A DNA stretch of 64,000 bases from Burkholderiales bacterium (GCA_016213325.1 JACRAY010000015.1:124001-188000); one strand, 5' to 3'; shown: positions 36,945-46,788, numbered from the stretch's first letter. A program made the numbers and translations. The notes: a model not told the origin generated them from the sequence alone.

Positions 36945-38648
36945 CTAGTGGCCGGAAGCGCCCGACGCGCCGATGCCGGTCTCCGAACGCACTTCCTGCG
37001 CCGGGAAGCCGGCGCGGTCTGCGTTGCCGCGCGCACTGCGATCCAGCAGCGAGACCAGCCAGATGGTGATGAACGCCGCCGGAATCGAGAAAATGGCCGC
37101 CGAGTTGTACGGGAACCAGGCCGAGCCCTTCGGGTACATCATCACGGCTTCCCACACGCTGGCCGAGCCGATGGTGAGGATCACCGCCATCGCGAGGCCC
37201 ACGAAGCCGCCGGTCACGGCGCCCTTGGTCGTGCAGCCCTTCCACAGCACCGACATGAACAGCACCGGGAAGTTGGCCGAGGCCGCGATCACGAAGGCCA
37301 GCATCACCATGTAGGCGACGTTCTCCTTCTCGAAGGCGATGCCCAGCACCACGGCGACGACGCCCAGGCACACGGTGGTGATCTTGGAGACGCGCAGTTC
37401 CTGGGCCTGGTCGACCCGGCCATGGCGCCACACCGAGGCGTAGAGGTCGTGCGAAACCGCCGAGGCACCCGACAGCGTGAGCCCTGCGACCACCGCCAGG
37501 ATGGTGGCGAAGGCCACCGCCGAGATGAAGCCCAGGAACCAGTTGCCACCCACCGCGCCGGCCAGGTGCACTGCGGCCATGTTGCCGCCGCCGACCAGGC
37601 CCTTGGAGAGGTCGCCACCGACGAAGTAGTCGGCCGGGTTCGGGATCAGGTTGGTGATGGCGCCGAAGCCGATGATGAAGGTGAGGATGTAGAAGTAGCC
37701 GATCCAGGTGGTGGCCCAGCCGACCGACTTGCGGGCTTCCTTGGCGTTGGGCACGGTGAAGAAGCGCATCAGGATGTGCGGCAACCCTGCGGTACCGAAC
37801 ATCAGCGCCATGCCGACCGAAATCGCCGAGATCGGGTCCTTGATGAGTGCCCCGGGCCCCATGATGGCGTCCTTCTTGGCGTGCACCTCGACCGCCTTGG
37901 TGAACATCGCCTCGGGCGAGAAGCCGAACTGCATCAGCACCGCCAGCGCCATGAAGGTCGCGCCGCCCAGCAGCATGACGGCCTTGATGATCTGCACCCA
38001 GGTGGTGGCGGTCATGCCGCCGAACAGCACGTAGACCATCATGATCGAGCCGACCAGGATCTCGGCATACAGGTAGTCCATGCCGAACAGCAGCTTGATC
38101 AGCTGGCCCGCGCCGACCATCTGCGCGATCATGTAGAAGGCCACCACCACCAGCGAGCCGCTGGCCGCGAAGATGCGGATCGGGGTCTGGCTGAAGCGGT
38201 AACCGGCCACGTCGGCAAAGGTGAACTTGCCCAGGTTGCGCAGCCGCTCGGCCATCAGGAAGGTGATGACGGGCCAGCCGACGAGCCAGCCGATCGAGAA
38301 GATCAGGCCGTCGAAGCCGTTGGCGAACACCAGGCCCGAAATGCCCAAGAACGACGCCGCCGACATGTAGTCGCCGGCGATCGCCAGGCCGTTCTGGAAG
38401 CCCGTGATGCCGCCGCCCGCCGTATAGAAGTCGGCCGCGCTCTTGGTCTTGGCCGCCGCCCATTTGGTGATGCCCAGCGTGGCCAGCACGAAGATGCCGA
38501 ACATGCCGATGGCGGTCCAGTTGGTGGCCTGCTTGGCCGCTTGGCCCAGATCGCCACCCGCCGCGTAGGCACCCACGCCGAGGGCCGTGACCGCACTCAC
38601 GGCCAACACCTTGGCCAGCACCTTGAGGAGCTGCTTGTCGAATCTCAC
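36945..38648 (-). CDS. actP: Cation/acetate symporter
   Basis: This 567-residue sodium:solute symporter has about 13 helices. Family features include [31 protein letters not shown], the sodium-site region near [20 protein letters not shown], and [13 protein letters not shown]. ActP takes up acetate and other short carboxylates with sodium. The GTG start overlaps the DUF485 stop by 4 nt, and the pair yjcH-actP is a conserved unit. The first 20 residues before the first helix are variable, so an alternative start a few codons later is possible. Confidence 0.95.
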   Translation of the reverse strand: MRFDKQLLKVLAKVLAVSAVTALGVGAYAAGGDLGQAAKQATNWTAIGMFGIFVLATLGITKWAAAKTKSAADFYTAGGGITGFQNGLAIAGDYMSAASFLGISGLVFANGFDGLIFSIGWLVGWPVITFLMAERLRNLGKFTFADVAGYRFSQTPIRIFAASGSLVVVAFYMIAQMVGAGQLIKLLFGMDYLYAEILVGSIMMVYVLFGGMTATTWVQIIKAVMLLGGATFMALAVLMQFGFSPEAMFTKAVEVHAKKDAIMGPGALIKDPISAISVGMALMFGTAGLPHILMRFFTVPNAKEARKSVGWATTWIGYFYILTFIIGFGAITNLIPNPADYFVGGDLSKGLVGGGNMAAVHLAGAVGGNWFLGFISAVAFATILAVVAGLTLSGASAVSHDLYASVWRHGRVDQAQELRVSKITTVCLGVVAVVLGIAFEKENVAYMVMLAFVIAASANFPVLFMSVLWKGCTTKGAVTGGFVGLAMAVILTIGSASVWEAVMMYPKGSAWFPYNSAAIFSIPAAFITIWLVSLLDRSARGNADRAGFPAQEVRSETGIGASGASGH

Positions 38649-38953
38649 TTCACGACTCCTTTGACGACCTGCTCGGTCAGGGAGTCGAACTCGCTGTTCG
38701 CGCGCCGGATGTAGATCCAGGTGATGATGATGGTGAAGACGATGACGGCCACGCCCAGCGGCATGCCCAGCGTCGTGACGCCGTTGCCGATTTTCTGCGC
38801 CAGCAGCGGCTTGTCGAAAGCCACCAGCAGGATGAAGCCGTAATAGGCCAGCATGCCGGCGAGCGTCAGCCACCAGCCGAGGCGGGTCCGCTTGGCCTTG
38901 AGTTCCTGGTACTGGGGGTGCGCAGCGATGCGCTGTGCGATGTCGTCCTGCAT
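38645..38953 (-). CDS. yjcH: DUF485 membrane protein (YjcH)
   Basis: This 102-residue protein has two membrane helices (about 25-45 and 62-85) and the family end [21 protein letters not shown]485 proteins almost always precede actP and are thought to be accessory to it. A GGAGAAGGAGAA Shine-Dalgarno lies close to the ATG. It is the first gene of the acetate operon. An FNR-type box lies about 105 bp upstream. Confidence 0.95.
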   Translation of the reverse strand: MQDDIAQRIAAHPQYQELKAKRTRLGWWLTLAGMLAYYGFILLVAFDKPLLAQKIGNGVTTLGMPLGVAVIVFTIIITWIYIRRANSEFDSLTEQVVKGVVK

Positions 38954-39057
38954 GACGCGTTCTCCTTCTCCACGGATTCCGGTGGAAGCCTGGGAACGAT
39001 CTTGCGTCCGTGCACTGACCCGCCACTGACTTGGGCAGGCCGGTGACTGGCACGGAG

Positions 39058-39071
39058 TTGATCTAGATCAT
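39058..39071. promoter_or_regulatory. FNR/ANR-type box upstream of yjcH-actP
   Basis: TTGATCTAGATCAT matches the FNR/CRP-family half-site pair TTGAT-N4-ATCAA at 9 of 10 positions and contains a perfect 12-bp palindrome. It overlaps the last codons of the upstream isomerase gene and lies about 105 bp before the yjcH start codon. Oxygen-linked control of acetate uptake is an inference. Confidence 0.55.
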
Positions 39072-39700
39072 GTCGCGCGCTTGCGCACCACGCCGCCGTC
39101 CACCTGCGGCGCCGAGTACCAGGCCGCGGAGAACCAGTCGTTGCCTTCGAGACATGCACGCAGCATCGCGAGCGAATCGAAGCCCCAGAAGAGCTTGTCG
39201 TCGACCGCAAAGGTCGGCACCCCGAACACACCCGCGGCGATGGCGTTCTCGGTGTTGGCCTTCAGCGTGGCTTTCACTTCGTCGCCGGACGGGTCGCGCG
39301 CGGGCTGCAGCTGCTGCTGAAGCTCCTGCAGACGCGCAGGGTCGGCCGCGTCCGCGCCGCCGCGCCATACGTGGCGGTAGATCGTCTCGCACACATAGCG
39401 GTTGGCACCGCAGGCGACAGCCAGCCGCAGCAGCGCGAGCGGATTGAACGGGTGGGCGGCGGGCATCTGCATCGGGATGCCGTGCGTGTGCGCAAGCCAC
39501 AGCACCTGGCGGTACGTCCACTCGCGCTTGGGCCCGATCTCGGCGGGGCCGAGCTGGCCATGGTGCTTGAGGAAGCCCGCGAACAGCACCGGCTGGTACT
39601 CGACCGAATAGCTCAGGCCCTTCAGGGCTTCGGGCAGCGCCTCGAATGCGAGGTACGAGTACGGCGAGATGAAGTCCAGGTAGAAGGTGATCTGCTTCAT
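39068..39700 (-). CDS. 2-hydroxychromene-2-carboxylate isomerase / DsbA-family thioredoxin fold
   Basis: This 210-residue protein starts MKQITFYLDFISPYSYLAFE, the signature of the HCCA-isomerase/kappa-GST branch of the DsbA fold, in which serine replaces the CxxC cysteines. It has the cis-proline loop GVFGVPTFAVDDKLFWG. The family isomerises aromatic ring-cleavage intermediates with glutathione or acts on other GSH adducts. It overlaps the DUF1289 stop by 4 nt. The substrate is unknown, since no naphthalene-type genes adjoin. Confidence 0.9.
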   Translation of the reverse strand: MKQITFYLDFISPYSYLAFEALPEALKGLSYSVEYQPVLFAGFLKHHGQLGPAEIGPKREWTYRQVLWLAHTHGIPMQMPAAHPFNPLALLRLAVACGANRYVCETIYRHVWRGGADAADPARLQELQQQLQPARDPSGDEVKATLKANTENAIAAGVFGVPTFAVDDKLFWGFDSLAMLRACLEGNDWFSAAWYSAPQVDGGVVRKRAT

Positions 39701-39915
39701 GCGGCGGCCCTTTGCGCTATGAGTTGCCAGACCTCGCGCTTCTGGCTGTCGTCCAGCACGCTCCACGCCGCGATCTCGTCCAGCGTGCGCAGGCATCCTT
39801 CGCAGATGCCGCTGGCCGCGTCCATGCGGCACACCGACATGCACGGCGAGGGCACGGGCTCGCCGGGCTTCACCGTGCGCCCGCGCGCGAGCAGCAGCTT
39901 GGTGATCGAATTCAT
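39697..39915 (-). CDS. DUF1289 small Cys-cluster protein
   Basis: This 72-residue protein has the DUF1289 pattern PCMSVCRMDAASGICEGCLRT, four cysteines that probably bind a metal or Fe-S cluster, followed by W and a basic end. The family is widespread beside metabolic genes, and its role is unknown. It overlaps both neighbours by 4 nt, within a continuous operon. Confidence 0.88.
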   Translation of the reverse strand: MNSITKLLLARGRTVKPGEPVPSPCMSVCRMDAASGICEGCLRTLDEIAAWSVLDDSQKREVWQLIAQRAAA

Positions 39916-40415
39916 GCCGGTGCCGACTGCACGACGTCGGCCACCGGCGCGCCGGTCAGCTGCAGCAAGTCCTGCGGGCGCAGCTTGAACACGCCGTGCG
40001 GATGGCCCGCGGCGGCCCAGATCTCGTCGAAGCGGAACAGCTCGCGATCGATCAGCGTGACGGGTGGCTGCGCGTGCGCCACCGGCGAGACCCCGCCGAT
40101 GGTGAAGCCGGTCTTGTCCTTCACGAAGCCGGCATCGGCGCGGCCGGTCTTGCCGACGATGGCGTCCACCTTCTTCTCGTCGACGCGCCGGTCGCCCGAG
40201 GTGATGACCAGCACCGCCACGTCGTCGGCCTTGCGCCGGAAGATGATGCTCTTGGCGATCTGGCCGACGGCGATGCCCAGCTGGTCGGCTGCTTGCTGCG
40301 CGGTGCGCGCGGCGTCGTCGAGCATCAGCGGCGCGTGGGGGTGGCCCTTGGCCTGCAGGACACGCGCGACGCGCTGCACGCCTTCGGGCAGCGAGGTCAA
40401 TTCAGCACCGCACAT
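39912..40415 (-). CDS. YbaK/EbsC-type aminoacyl-tRNA deacylase
   Basis: The 167-residue protein is a complete YbaK/ProX domain: AKSIIFRRKADDVAVLVITSG and the GFTIGGVSPVAH loop. Family members hydrolyse misacylated Cys- or Ala-tRNA(Pro). The exact tRNA substrate cannot be told. Its start abuts the HMG-CoA lyase stop by one base, so it travels with the leucine cluster by position and not obviously by function. Confidence 0.9.
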   Translation of the reverse strand: MCGAELTSLPEGVQRVARVLQAKGHPHAPLMLDDAARTAQQAADQLGIAVGQIAKSIIFRRKADDVAVLVITSGDRRVDEKKVDAIVGKTGRADAGFVKDKTGFTIGGVSPVAHAQPPVTLIDRELFRFDEIWAAAGHPHGVFKLRPQDLLQLTGAPVADVVQSAPA

Positions 40416-41324
40416 CTAGGCAGCCCTCTTGTTCAGGATCGCTGTCGCCGCCCGCGAGTTCGGCTTGCGGCCCAGGAAGTCGCTGATGAACTTGCCGGCA
40501 TCGACCAGCCGGTCCAGGTCGATGCCGGTGTCTATGCCCATGCCGCGCAGCATGTAGACCACGTCTTCGGTGGCGACGTTGCCGGTGGCGCCCTTGGCAT
40601 AAGGGCAGCCGCCCAGGCCCGCCACCGACGAGTCGTACTGCCAGATGCCCACCTGCAGGCAGGCCAGCGTATTGGGCAGCGCCTGACCGTAGGTGTCGTG
40701 GAAGTGGCCCGAGACGTCGTCGAGCGCGTAGTGCTTGAGCGCCGCTTCCATCGCGGCCTGCACCCGGCGCGGCGTGCCCACGCCGATGGTGTCGGCCACG
40801 CCGCAGTGCTGCACGCCGATCTGCTTCATCAGTCGCGCGACCAGTTCCACCCGCTCGGGCGCGATGTCGCCTTCATACGGGCAGCCCACCGCCGTGGAGA
40901 TTGCACCGCGGACGTAGATGCCATTGGCGCGCGCCGCCTCGACCACCGGTGCGAAGCGCTCGATGCTCTCGGCGATGGAGCAGTTGATGTTGCGCTGGCT
41001 GAACGCTTCGCTGGCCGCGCCGAACACAACGATTTCGTCGGGCTTGCTCGCGAGTGCGGCCTCCAGGCCCTTCATGTTGGGTGTCAGCACCGAGTAGCGC
41101 ACGCCGGGCTGGCGCCGGATGCCGGCAATGACCTCGGCGTTGTCGGCCATCTGCGGCACCCACTTGGGCGACACGAAGCTGGTGACTTCGATCTCCTTCA
41201 GGCCGGCGCCCTGCAGGCGGTGCACCAGTTCGATCTTGACCGCGGCCGGCACCGGCTCTTTCTCGTTCTGCAGGCCGTCGCGCGGCCCCACGTCGACGAG
41301 TTTGACTTTCGATGGGTATTGCAT
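40416..41324 (-). CDS. mvaB: Hydroxymethylglutaryl-CoA lyase
   Basis: This 302-residue TIM-barrel enzyme splits HMG-CoA into acetyl-CoA and acetoacetate, the last step of leucine breakdown. Visible are VGPRDGLQNE at the start, metal ligands in FHDTYGQ, and the catalytic cysteine in GLGGCPYAKGATGNVATED. Its position after the carboxylase and hydratase genes supports the leucine pathway role. Confidence 0.96.
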   Translation of the reverse strand: MQYPSKVKLVDVGPRDGLQNEKEPVPAAVKIELVHRLQGAGLKEIEVTSFVSPKWVPQMADNAEVIAGIRRQPGVRYSVLTPNMKGLEAALASKPDEIVVFGAASEAFSQRNINCSIAESIERFAPVVEAARANGIYVRGAISTAVGCPYEGDIAPERVELVARLMKQIGVQHCGVADTIGVGTPRRVQAAMEAALKHYALDDVSGHFHDTYGQALPNTLACLQVGIWQYDSSVAGLGGCPYAKGATGNVATEDVVYMLRGMGIDTGIDLDRLVDAGKFISDFLGRKPNSRAATAILNKRAA

Positions 41325-41333
41325 GGCTGCTTC

Positions 41334-42239
41334 CTAGTATCCCCGCTCGCGTTCAACCACACCCGCCACGGGTTCTCCCCGCTCGAGCGCGCGAATCTTG
41401 CCGGCAATCTGCCGGATGCTTTCTTCACGCAAGGTACGCCCGGAGATGTGCGGGGTGACGGTGACCTTGGGGTGGTTCCAGAAGGGGTGGCCGGCGGGCA
41501 AGGGCTCGGTGCGGAACACGTCGAGCGCGGCACCCGCCATGTGGCCGCTGTCCAGCAGCGCCAGCAGGTCCTCTTCGACCAGGTGCGCGCCCCGCGCCAC
41601 GTTGATGAGGTAGCCGCCGGGCTTGAGCCGGCCCAGCGTGTCGCGATTCAGGATGTCGCGCGTGTCCGGCGTCAGCGGCAGCAGGCACACCAGCACGCGC
41701 GTCTGCGAGAGGAATTCGGGCAGGCCCGCTTCACCCGCGAAGGTCTTCACACCCGGCAGGTCCCTGGGCGTCCGGCTCCAGCCCACCACGGGAAAATCGA
41801 ATTGCAGCACCGCCTGCGCCACCCGCGAGCCCAGTTGGCCCAGGCCCATGACGCCGACCGGGAATTCGGCGCGGTCCAGCGGCTTGCGGAACACCCAGCG
41901 GTTCTCCAGCTGGTCGAACTCGCGCACGTGGCGCACCAGGTAGTGGCACACGTACTCGGCCATCTGCACAGCCATGCCGGCGTCTTCCAGCCGCACCAGC
42001 AAGGCATCTTTCGGCAGTTGCAGTTTCAACAGCGCGTCCATGCCGGCGCCGAGGTTGAACACGGCTTTCAGCTGCGGCTGCTCGTCGAACAGTTGCTGCG
42101 GCGGCGACCAGAGGACGGCGGCGTCGGCCGGCGGCGCGCCGGGCTGCCAGGCTTCGATCTCGGCTGCCGGCAGTTGCGCGCGAAGGCCTGCGAGCCAGGG
42201 GTCGGGCTTGCCCGTGGGGGCGTAGAAGAGGATGCGCAT
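41334..42239 (-). CDS. ghrA: Glyoxylate/hydroxypyruvate reductase A-like dehydrogenase
   Basis: This 301-residue D-2-hydroxyacid dehydrogenase has the dinucleotide motif GVMGLGQLGSRVAQ (about 135-148). The catalytic Arg is in NVARGAHLVEED and the His in PHISG. It best fits the GhrA subgroup, which reduces glyoxylate and hydroxypyruvate. It lies between the HMG-CoA lyase and the biotin carboxylase, an unusual place, which may reflect 2-hydroxy acid handling in branched-chain metabolism or simple insertion. It is transcribed with them. Confidence 0.87.
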   Translation of the reverse strand: MRILFYAPTGKPDPWLAGLRAQLPAAEIEAWQPGAPPADAAVLWSPPQQLFDEQPQLKAVFNLGAGMDALLKLQLPKDALLVRLEDAGMAVQMAEYVCHYLVRHVREFDQLENRWVFRKPLDRAEFPVGVMGLGQLGSRVAQAVLQFDFPVVGWSRTPRDLPGVKTFAGEAGLPEFLSQTRVLVCLLPLTPDTRDILNRDTLGRLKPGGYLINVARGAHLVEEDLLALLDSGHMAGAALDVFRTEPLPAGHPFWNHPKVTVTPHISGRTLREESIRQIAGKIRALERGEPVAGVVERERGY

Positions 42240-42249
42240 GTTCGGTGCG

Positions 42250-44235
42250 TCAGTTCAGCTTCAGCAGTTCCGCCCCCTCCGCCACCTGGTCGCCCGGTGC
42301 GAACAGCAGTTCAGCCACCGTCCCGTCCTGCGGCGCGGCGATGGTGTGCTCCATCTTCATCGCCTCCATCACCGCCAGCGGCTGGCCCTTGCTCACCTTG
42401 TCGCCGGCCTTCACCGCGAACGACAGCACCTTGCCGGGCATGGGCGCGGTCAGGCGGCCGGTGTCGTGGCCGGCCTCGCCGGCATGGGCCAGCAGGTCGA
42501 CCGACACGATCTGCGTCGCGCCCCCGGGCGCGAACACGAAATCGGTTTCGCTTTGCGTGTAGACCCACACCGTCTCGCGGCGGCCGCCCAGCTGCAGGTC
42601 GATCGGGCCGCCCGCTTCGCGAAACGCCAGCGGCGCCGGGGCCGCATCGACGGCGAACGCCAGCGTGCCGTCGCGCAGGTAGGCCAACTCGGACTTGCGA
42701 TGCTCACCGCGGAAGTCGAACTCGAAGCGCCGCGTGCCCACGCCGTGCGAGCGCCAGCCGTCGCGCCGGCTGAACGGGTCGGCGTCCTCGGCCTGCCTTT
42801 CGTCCAGCAGCGTCTTCGCCACGGCGGCAGCGGCCGCGAACTCCAGCCCCACCGGCTCCTGGTCGAACAGCACGGCCTTCTCGCGCGGGATCAGCGCCGT
42901 GTCCAGGTCGGCCTGCGCGAACGAGCGGCTGCGCACCACGTAGCGCAGGAACTGCACGTTGGTACTGAGCCCGACGATGTGCGTCTGCGCCAGCGCCTGG
43001 TCCAGCCGCGACAGCGCCTCCTCGCGCGTGGCGCCGTGCACGATCAGCTTGGCGATCATCGAGTCGTAGAACGGCGACACCTCGTCGCCCTCGCGCACGC
43101 CGTCGTCGATGCGCACCGAGCCGCGCTGGAAGGCGATACACGGCGGCTTGCGGTACACGCGCAGCGTGCCGGTGGTGGGCAGGAAGTTGTTGTCGGGGTT
43201 CTCGGCGCAGATGCGTGCCTCGATCGCGTGGCCCATGATGGCCAGCTCGTCCTGCTTTTTCGGCAGCGGCTCGCCGGCCGCCACGCGCAACTGCCATTCG
43301 ACCAGGTCGAGGCCGGTGATCGCTTCGGTCACCGGATGCTCCACCTGCAGCCGCGTGTTCATCTCCATGAAGTAAAACGACATCGCGCCTTCGCGCTGCT
43401 CCACGATGAATTCCACCGTGCCGGCGCCGACGTACTTCACCGCGCGCGCCGCCGACACCGCGGCCTCGCCCATCTCGCGGCGCATCTGGGCCGTCATGCC
43501 GGGCGCCGGTGCTTCCTCCAGTACCTTCTGGTGGCGTCGCTGCACCGAGCAGTCGCGCTCGAACAGGGACACGTAGTTGCCCTGCGTGTCGCCGAACACC
43601 TGGATCTCGATGTGGCGCGGCCGCTGCACGTACTTCTCGACCAGCACCGCCTGGTCACCGAAGCTGTTGCGCGCTTCGCGCTGGCACGACGCCAGGGCCG
43701 CGTCGAAGTCCTCGGCCTTCTCCACCGCGCGCATGCCCTTGCCGCCGCCGCCCGCGCTGGCCTTGATCAGCACCGGGTAGCCGATGCGGTTGGCTTCGCT
43801 GCGCAACAGCGCCGGGTCCTGGTCGCTGCCGTGGTAGCCGGGCACCAGCGGCACGCCGGCGCGTTCCATCAGCTGCTTGGATTCGGCCTTCAGGCCCATC
43901 GCCTGGATCGCCGATGCCGGCGGGCCGATAAAGACGAGCCCGGCTTCGGCACACGCCGTGGCGAAGGCTTCGTTCTCGCTCAGGAAGCCGTAGCCCGGAT
44001 GCACCGCCTGCGCACCGGTCGCCTGGGCGGCTTCGATGATGCGTTCCCAGCGCAGGTAGCTGTCTTTCGGCGCGCTGCCGCCGATGTGCACGGCTTCGTC
44101 GCAGGCGGCCACGTGCTTGGCGTTCTGGTCGGCGTCGGAATACACCGCGACGGTTCGGATGCCGAGGCGCCGTGCCGTGGAAGCCACGCGGCAGGCGATC
44201 TCGCCACGGTTGGCGATGAGAATCTTATGAAACAT
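42250..44235 (-). CDS. mccA: 3-methylcrotonyl-CoA carboxylase, biotin-containing alpha subunit
   Basis: This 661-residue protein has a biotin carboxylase domain (1-450, starting FHKILIANRGEIACRV, with ASAGGGGKGMR and MEMNTRLQVEHPVTE). A BT linker domain follows, then a C-terminal biotinyl domain with the lysine (about 627) in VMEAMKMEHT. The partner carboxyltransferase, hydratase and HMG-CoA lyase in the same cluster point to methylcrotonyl-CoA, not acetyl- or propionyl-CoA. The ATG shares one base with the DUF4126 stop. Confidence 0.93.
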   Translation of the reverse strand: MFHKILIANRGEIACRVASTARRLGIRTVAVYSDADQNAKHVAACDEAVHIGGSAPKDSYLRWERIIEAAQATGAQAVHPGYGFLSENEAFATACAEAGLVFIGPPASAIQAMGLKAESKQLMERAGVPLVPGYHGSDQDPALLRSEANRIGYPVLIKASAGGGGKGMRAVEKAEDFDAALASCQREARNSFGDQAVLVEKYVQRPRHIEIQVFGDTQGNYVSLFERDCSVQRRHQKVLEEAPAPGMTAQMRREMGEAAVSAARAVKYVGAGTVEFIVEQREGAMSFYFMEMNTRLQVEHPVTEAITGLDLVEWQLRVAAGEPLPKKQDELAIMGHAIEARICAENPDNNFLPTTGTLRVYRKPPCIAFQRGSVRIDDGVREGDEVSPFYDSMIAKLIVHGATREEALSRLDQALAQTHIVGLSTNVQFLRYVVRSRSFAQADLDTALIPREKAVLFDQEPVGLEFAAAAAVAKTLLDERQAEDADPFSRRDGWRSHGVGTRRFEFDFRGEHRKSELAYLRDGTLAFAVDAAPAPLAFREAGGPIDLQLGGRRETVWVYTQSETDFVFAPGGATQIVSVDLLAHAGEAGHDTGRLTAPMPGKVLSFAVKAGDKVSKGQPLAVMEAMKMEHTIAAPQDGTVAELLFAPGDQVAEGAELLKLN

Positions 44236-44864
44236 CAGTTGCTACCTTGTGGCGAGCGGCGGCCCGCCAGGAAATCGGACAAACCCTTCAGCACGATGCG
44301 CAGGAACTTCACCAGCACGACGAGCAGTGCGATCGCCAGCACGATCGACAGGACCAGCACAGCCGCGAACACCAAGGGGTGCTCGGCGGCCAGCCACAGC
44401 ATGAAGAGCACCAGGCCGTCTTCGAACAGCGAGACGGCGATGTTGGAGAACGGCTCGGGCGATGTGTTGACGGCCGCGCGGGTGGTCAGCTTGGTCGCGT
44501 GGCTGGTGGCGGCCAGCGTGCCCCCCAGCAGCGCGGCGATCCAGCCCATCGACTGGCTGTCGGCGCCCAGCGCCCCGGCCGCCAGCGCGGCACCGGCGGG
44601 AATGCGGATGAAGGTGTGGACCATGTCCCACACCGAGTCGATGAGCGGGATCTTGTCGGCGAAGAACTCGACGAAGCACATGAAGCCGCTGGCCGCCAGC
44701 ACGCCGGGATGCTGCAGCACCTGCAGGCCGGGCGGCAGGTCGACCCAGCCGGCGTAGCCGACAGCACCGACGACGAACACCGCTGCATAAAGCCGGATGC
44801 CGCTCACCCAGCCCAGCGCCGCGGCCAGGGCCAGCAGTTGCGGTGCGTCCAGGAGGTGCTCCAT
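44235..44864 (-). CDS. DUF4126 membrane protein
   Basis: This 209-residue protein has four to five helices, beginning AAALGWVSGIRLYAAVFVVG and including GWIAALLGGTLAATSHATKLTTRAAVNTSPEP, which is the DUF4126 signature. The role is unknown. It sits inside the carboxylase cluster between the hydratase (5-bp gap) and the alpha subunit (1-nt overlap), so it is cotranscribed. Confidence 0.85.
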   Translation of the reverse strand: MEHLLDAPQLLALAAALGWVSGIRLYAAVFVVGAVGYAGWVDLPPGLQVLQHPGVLAASGFMCFVEFFADKIPLIDSVWDMVHTFIRIPAGAALAAGALGADSQSMGWIAALLGGTLAATSHATKLTTRAAVNTSPEPFSNIAVSLFEDGLVLFMLWLAAEHPLVFAAVLVLSIVLAIALLVVLVKFLRIVLKGLSDFLAGRRSPQGSN

Positions 44865-44868
44865 GCCT

Positions 44869-45642
44869 TCAGCCCTGCCAACCCGGCTTGCGTTTCTGCA
44901 AGAACGAAGCCACGCCTTCGCGCCCTTCGGCGCTGGCGCGGATGTCGGCGATGCCCTGCACCGTCATCGCCATCAGCTCGGGCGTGATGTCGCGGCCCGC
45001 CACGTCCTGCACCAGCTTCTTGCAGGCCTTCACGGCCCCGGGCCCGGCATTGACCAGCGACTGCACGACTTCGGCGACCTTGCCGTCCAGCGCCTCGGCA
45101 GCGACCGCCTCGTGCACGTAGCCGATGCGCAGGGCTTCCGCTGCAGTGAAGCGTTCGGCGGTCAGGAAGTAGCGATGCGCCGCACGCGCGCCCATGGCGC
45201 GAATGACGTACGGGCTGATGGTGGCCGGGATCAGCCCCAGCTTCACTTCGCTCAGGCAGAAGTTGGCCGTGTCCACGGCCACCGCAATGTCGCAGGCCGC
45301 CACCAGCCCCATGCCGCCCGCATACACGTCGCCCTGCACGCGTGCCACCGTCGGCTTGGGGCAGGCATAGATGGTGTGCAGCATCTCGGCCAGCGCGCCC
45401 GCGTCCGCCAGGTTTTCGTGGCGGCCGTAAGTAGCCATGCGCTTCATCCAGTTGAGGTCCGCCCCCGCGCAGAACGCCGTGCCGCTGGCGGCCAGCACGA
45501 TGCAGCGCACGTCGGCGCGGTGGCCCAGGTCCTGGAAGGCCCTGGCCAGCAGCGCGATCAGGTCGTCGTTGAAGGCATTGCGCACCTCAGGCCGGTCGAG
45601 CGTGACGGTGGCAATGTGGGCGTTGACGTCGACTTTCAGCAT
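44869..45642 (-). CDS. Enoyl-CoA hydratase, probable methylglutaconyl-CoA hydratase
   Basis: This 257-residue crotonase has the fold signature SGTAFCAGADLNWMKRM and the oxyanion region VQGDVYAGGMGLVAACDIAVA. The catalytic acid pair is only partly assured (LSEVKLGLIPATISPYV). In this cluster it is expected to hydrate 3-methylglutaconyl-CoA to HMG-CoA (LiuC). It precedes DUF4126 by 5 bp. Confidence 0.88.
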   Translation of the reverse strand: MLKVDVNAHIATVTLDRPEVRNAFNDDLIALLARAFQDLGHRADVRCIVLAASGTAFCAGADLNWMKRMATYGRHENLADAGALAEMLHTIYACPKPTVARVQGDVYAGGMGLVAACDIAVAVDTANFCLSEVKLGLIPATISPYVIRAMGARAAHRYFLTAERFTAAEALRIGYVHEAVAAEALDGKVAEVVQSLVNAGPGAVKACKKLVQDVAGRDITPELMAMTVQGIADIRASAEGREGVASFLQKRKPGWQG

Positions 45643-45654
45643 GGCTTGCGATCC

Positions 45655-46788
45655 TCAATAGCGCTTGGCGGCTTCTTCCAGCATGACCTCGGTGGCGCCG
45701 CCGCCTATGGCCAGCACGCGCGCGTCGCGCCACAGCCGCTCGATGGCGGTCTCGCGGATGTAGCCCATGCCGCCGTGGAACTGCTGGCAGGCCTGCACCA
45801 CTTCGTTGACCAGTTCGCCCGTCAGCGCCTTCAGCAGCGACACGTCCTGCACGATGTCGTGGCCCTGCGTCACGCGCCAGGCGCAGTGGTACAGGTACTG
45901 GCGCGCAGCGCGCGTCCTGGCGTCGAGCATCGCAATGCGTTGCCGGATCACCTGCTGGTCCCACAGCGGCCCGCCGAAAGCTTCGCGCTGCTTCACGTAT
46001 TCCAGCGCCAGCCGCAGCGCCTGCTGGCAATGCCCGACCGCCATCGCGCCCAGTGCGATGCGCTCGGTCTGGAAGTTCTTCATCACCGAATAGAAACCCT
46101 TGCCTTCTTCGCCCAGCAGGTTGGCGGCGGGAATGCGCACGTTGTCGAACACCAGCTCCGCCGTGTCGGACGACAGCCAGCCGGTCTTCTTGAGCGCGCG
46201 GCCGACAGTGAACCCGGGCGTGCCTTTTTCCACGATGAACATCGACACCTCACGCCGCCCAGGCCCGGTCTTGGCCGCCACGAAGTACAGGTCGGCGTGC
46301 ACGCCGTTGGTGATGAACATCTTGGTGCCGTCCAGCACCCAGTGGTCGCCATCCCGACGCGCCGTCGTGCGGATGCCCGCGACGTCGGAGCCGGCGCCGG
46401 GCTCGGTGATGGCCACCGCCGTGATCGTCTCGCCCGCGATCACCTGGCGCAGGTACTTGTCCTTCTGCGCAACGCTGCCCGCATGGTGCAGGTGCGGGCT
46501 GGCCATGTCGGTGTGGACCAGCACCGTGATGATGAAGCCGGCGTAGGTCGACTGCGACAGCGCTTCGGCGAACACCAGGTTCGCCAGCGCATCGGCTTCG
46601 GCGCCGCCGTAGGCGCCCTCGTACATCAGCCCGAAAAAGCCCGCCGAGCCCATGCGGCGCAGCACCTCGCGCGGCACGAAACCCTGCTCTTCCCACTTGT
46701 CCGCATGCGGCCCGACCTCGCGCGCCAGGAAGCGCGCCACCTGCTCGCGCAGCAGTTCGTGGTCGGTGGTGAGGTAGATGCTGTCCAC
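45655..46788 (-). CDS. Acyl-CoA dehydrogenase
   Basis: This 377-residue flavoprotein has AITEPGAGSDVAG and the C-terminal helix block. The usual C-terminal catalytic Glu of short/medium-chain enzymes is replaced by glycine (IGGGATEVM). The candidate base is the Glu in FQTERIALG, the position used in isovaleryl- and long-chain enzymes. In this cluster isovaleryl-CoA is plausible, but citronellyl-type substrates (AtuD-like) cannot be excluded. It is 12 bp from the hydratase. Confidence 0.9.
   Translation of the reverse strand: MDSIYLTTDHELLREQVARFLAREVGPHADKWEEQGFVPREVLRRMGSAGFFGLMYEGAYGGAEADALANLVFAEALSQSTYAGFIITVLVHTDMASPHLHHAGSVAQKDKYLRQVIAGETITAVAITEPGAGSDVAGIRTTARRDGDHWVLDGTKMFITNGVHADLYFVAAKTGPGRREVSMFIVEKGTPGFTVGRALKKTGWLSSDTAELVFDNVRIPAANLLGEEGKGFYSVMKNFQTERIALGAMAVGHCQQALRLALEYVKQREAFGGPLWDQQVIRQRIAMLDARTRAARQYLYHCAWRVTQGHDIVQDVSLLKALTGELVNEVVQACQQFHGGMGYIRETAIERLWRDARVLAIGGGATEVMLEEAAKRY

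Noticed and set aside
36945..39053. 702-residue version of ActP
   Set aside because: The extra N-terminal part reads through the DUF485 gene in another frame. The GTG overlapping the DUF485 stop gives the family length.
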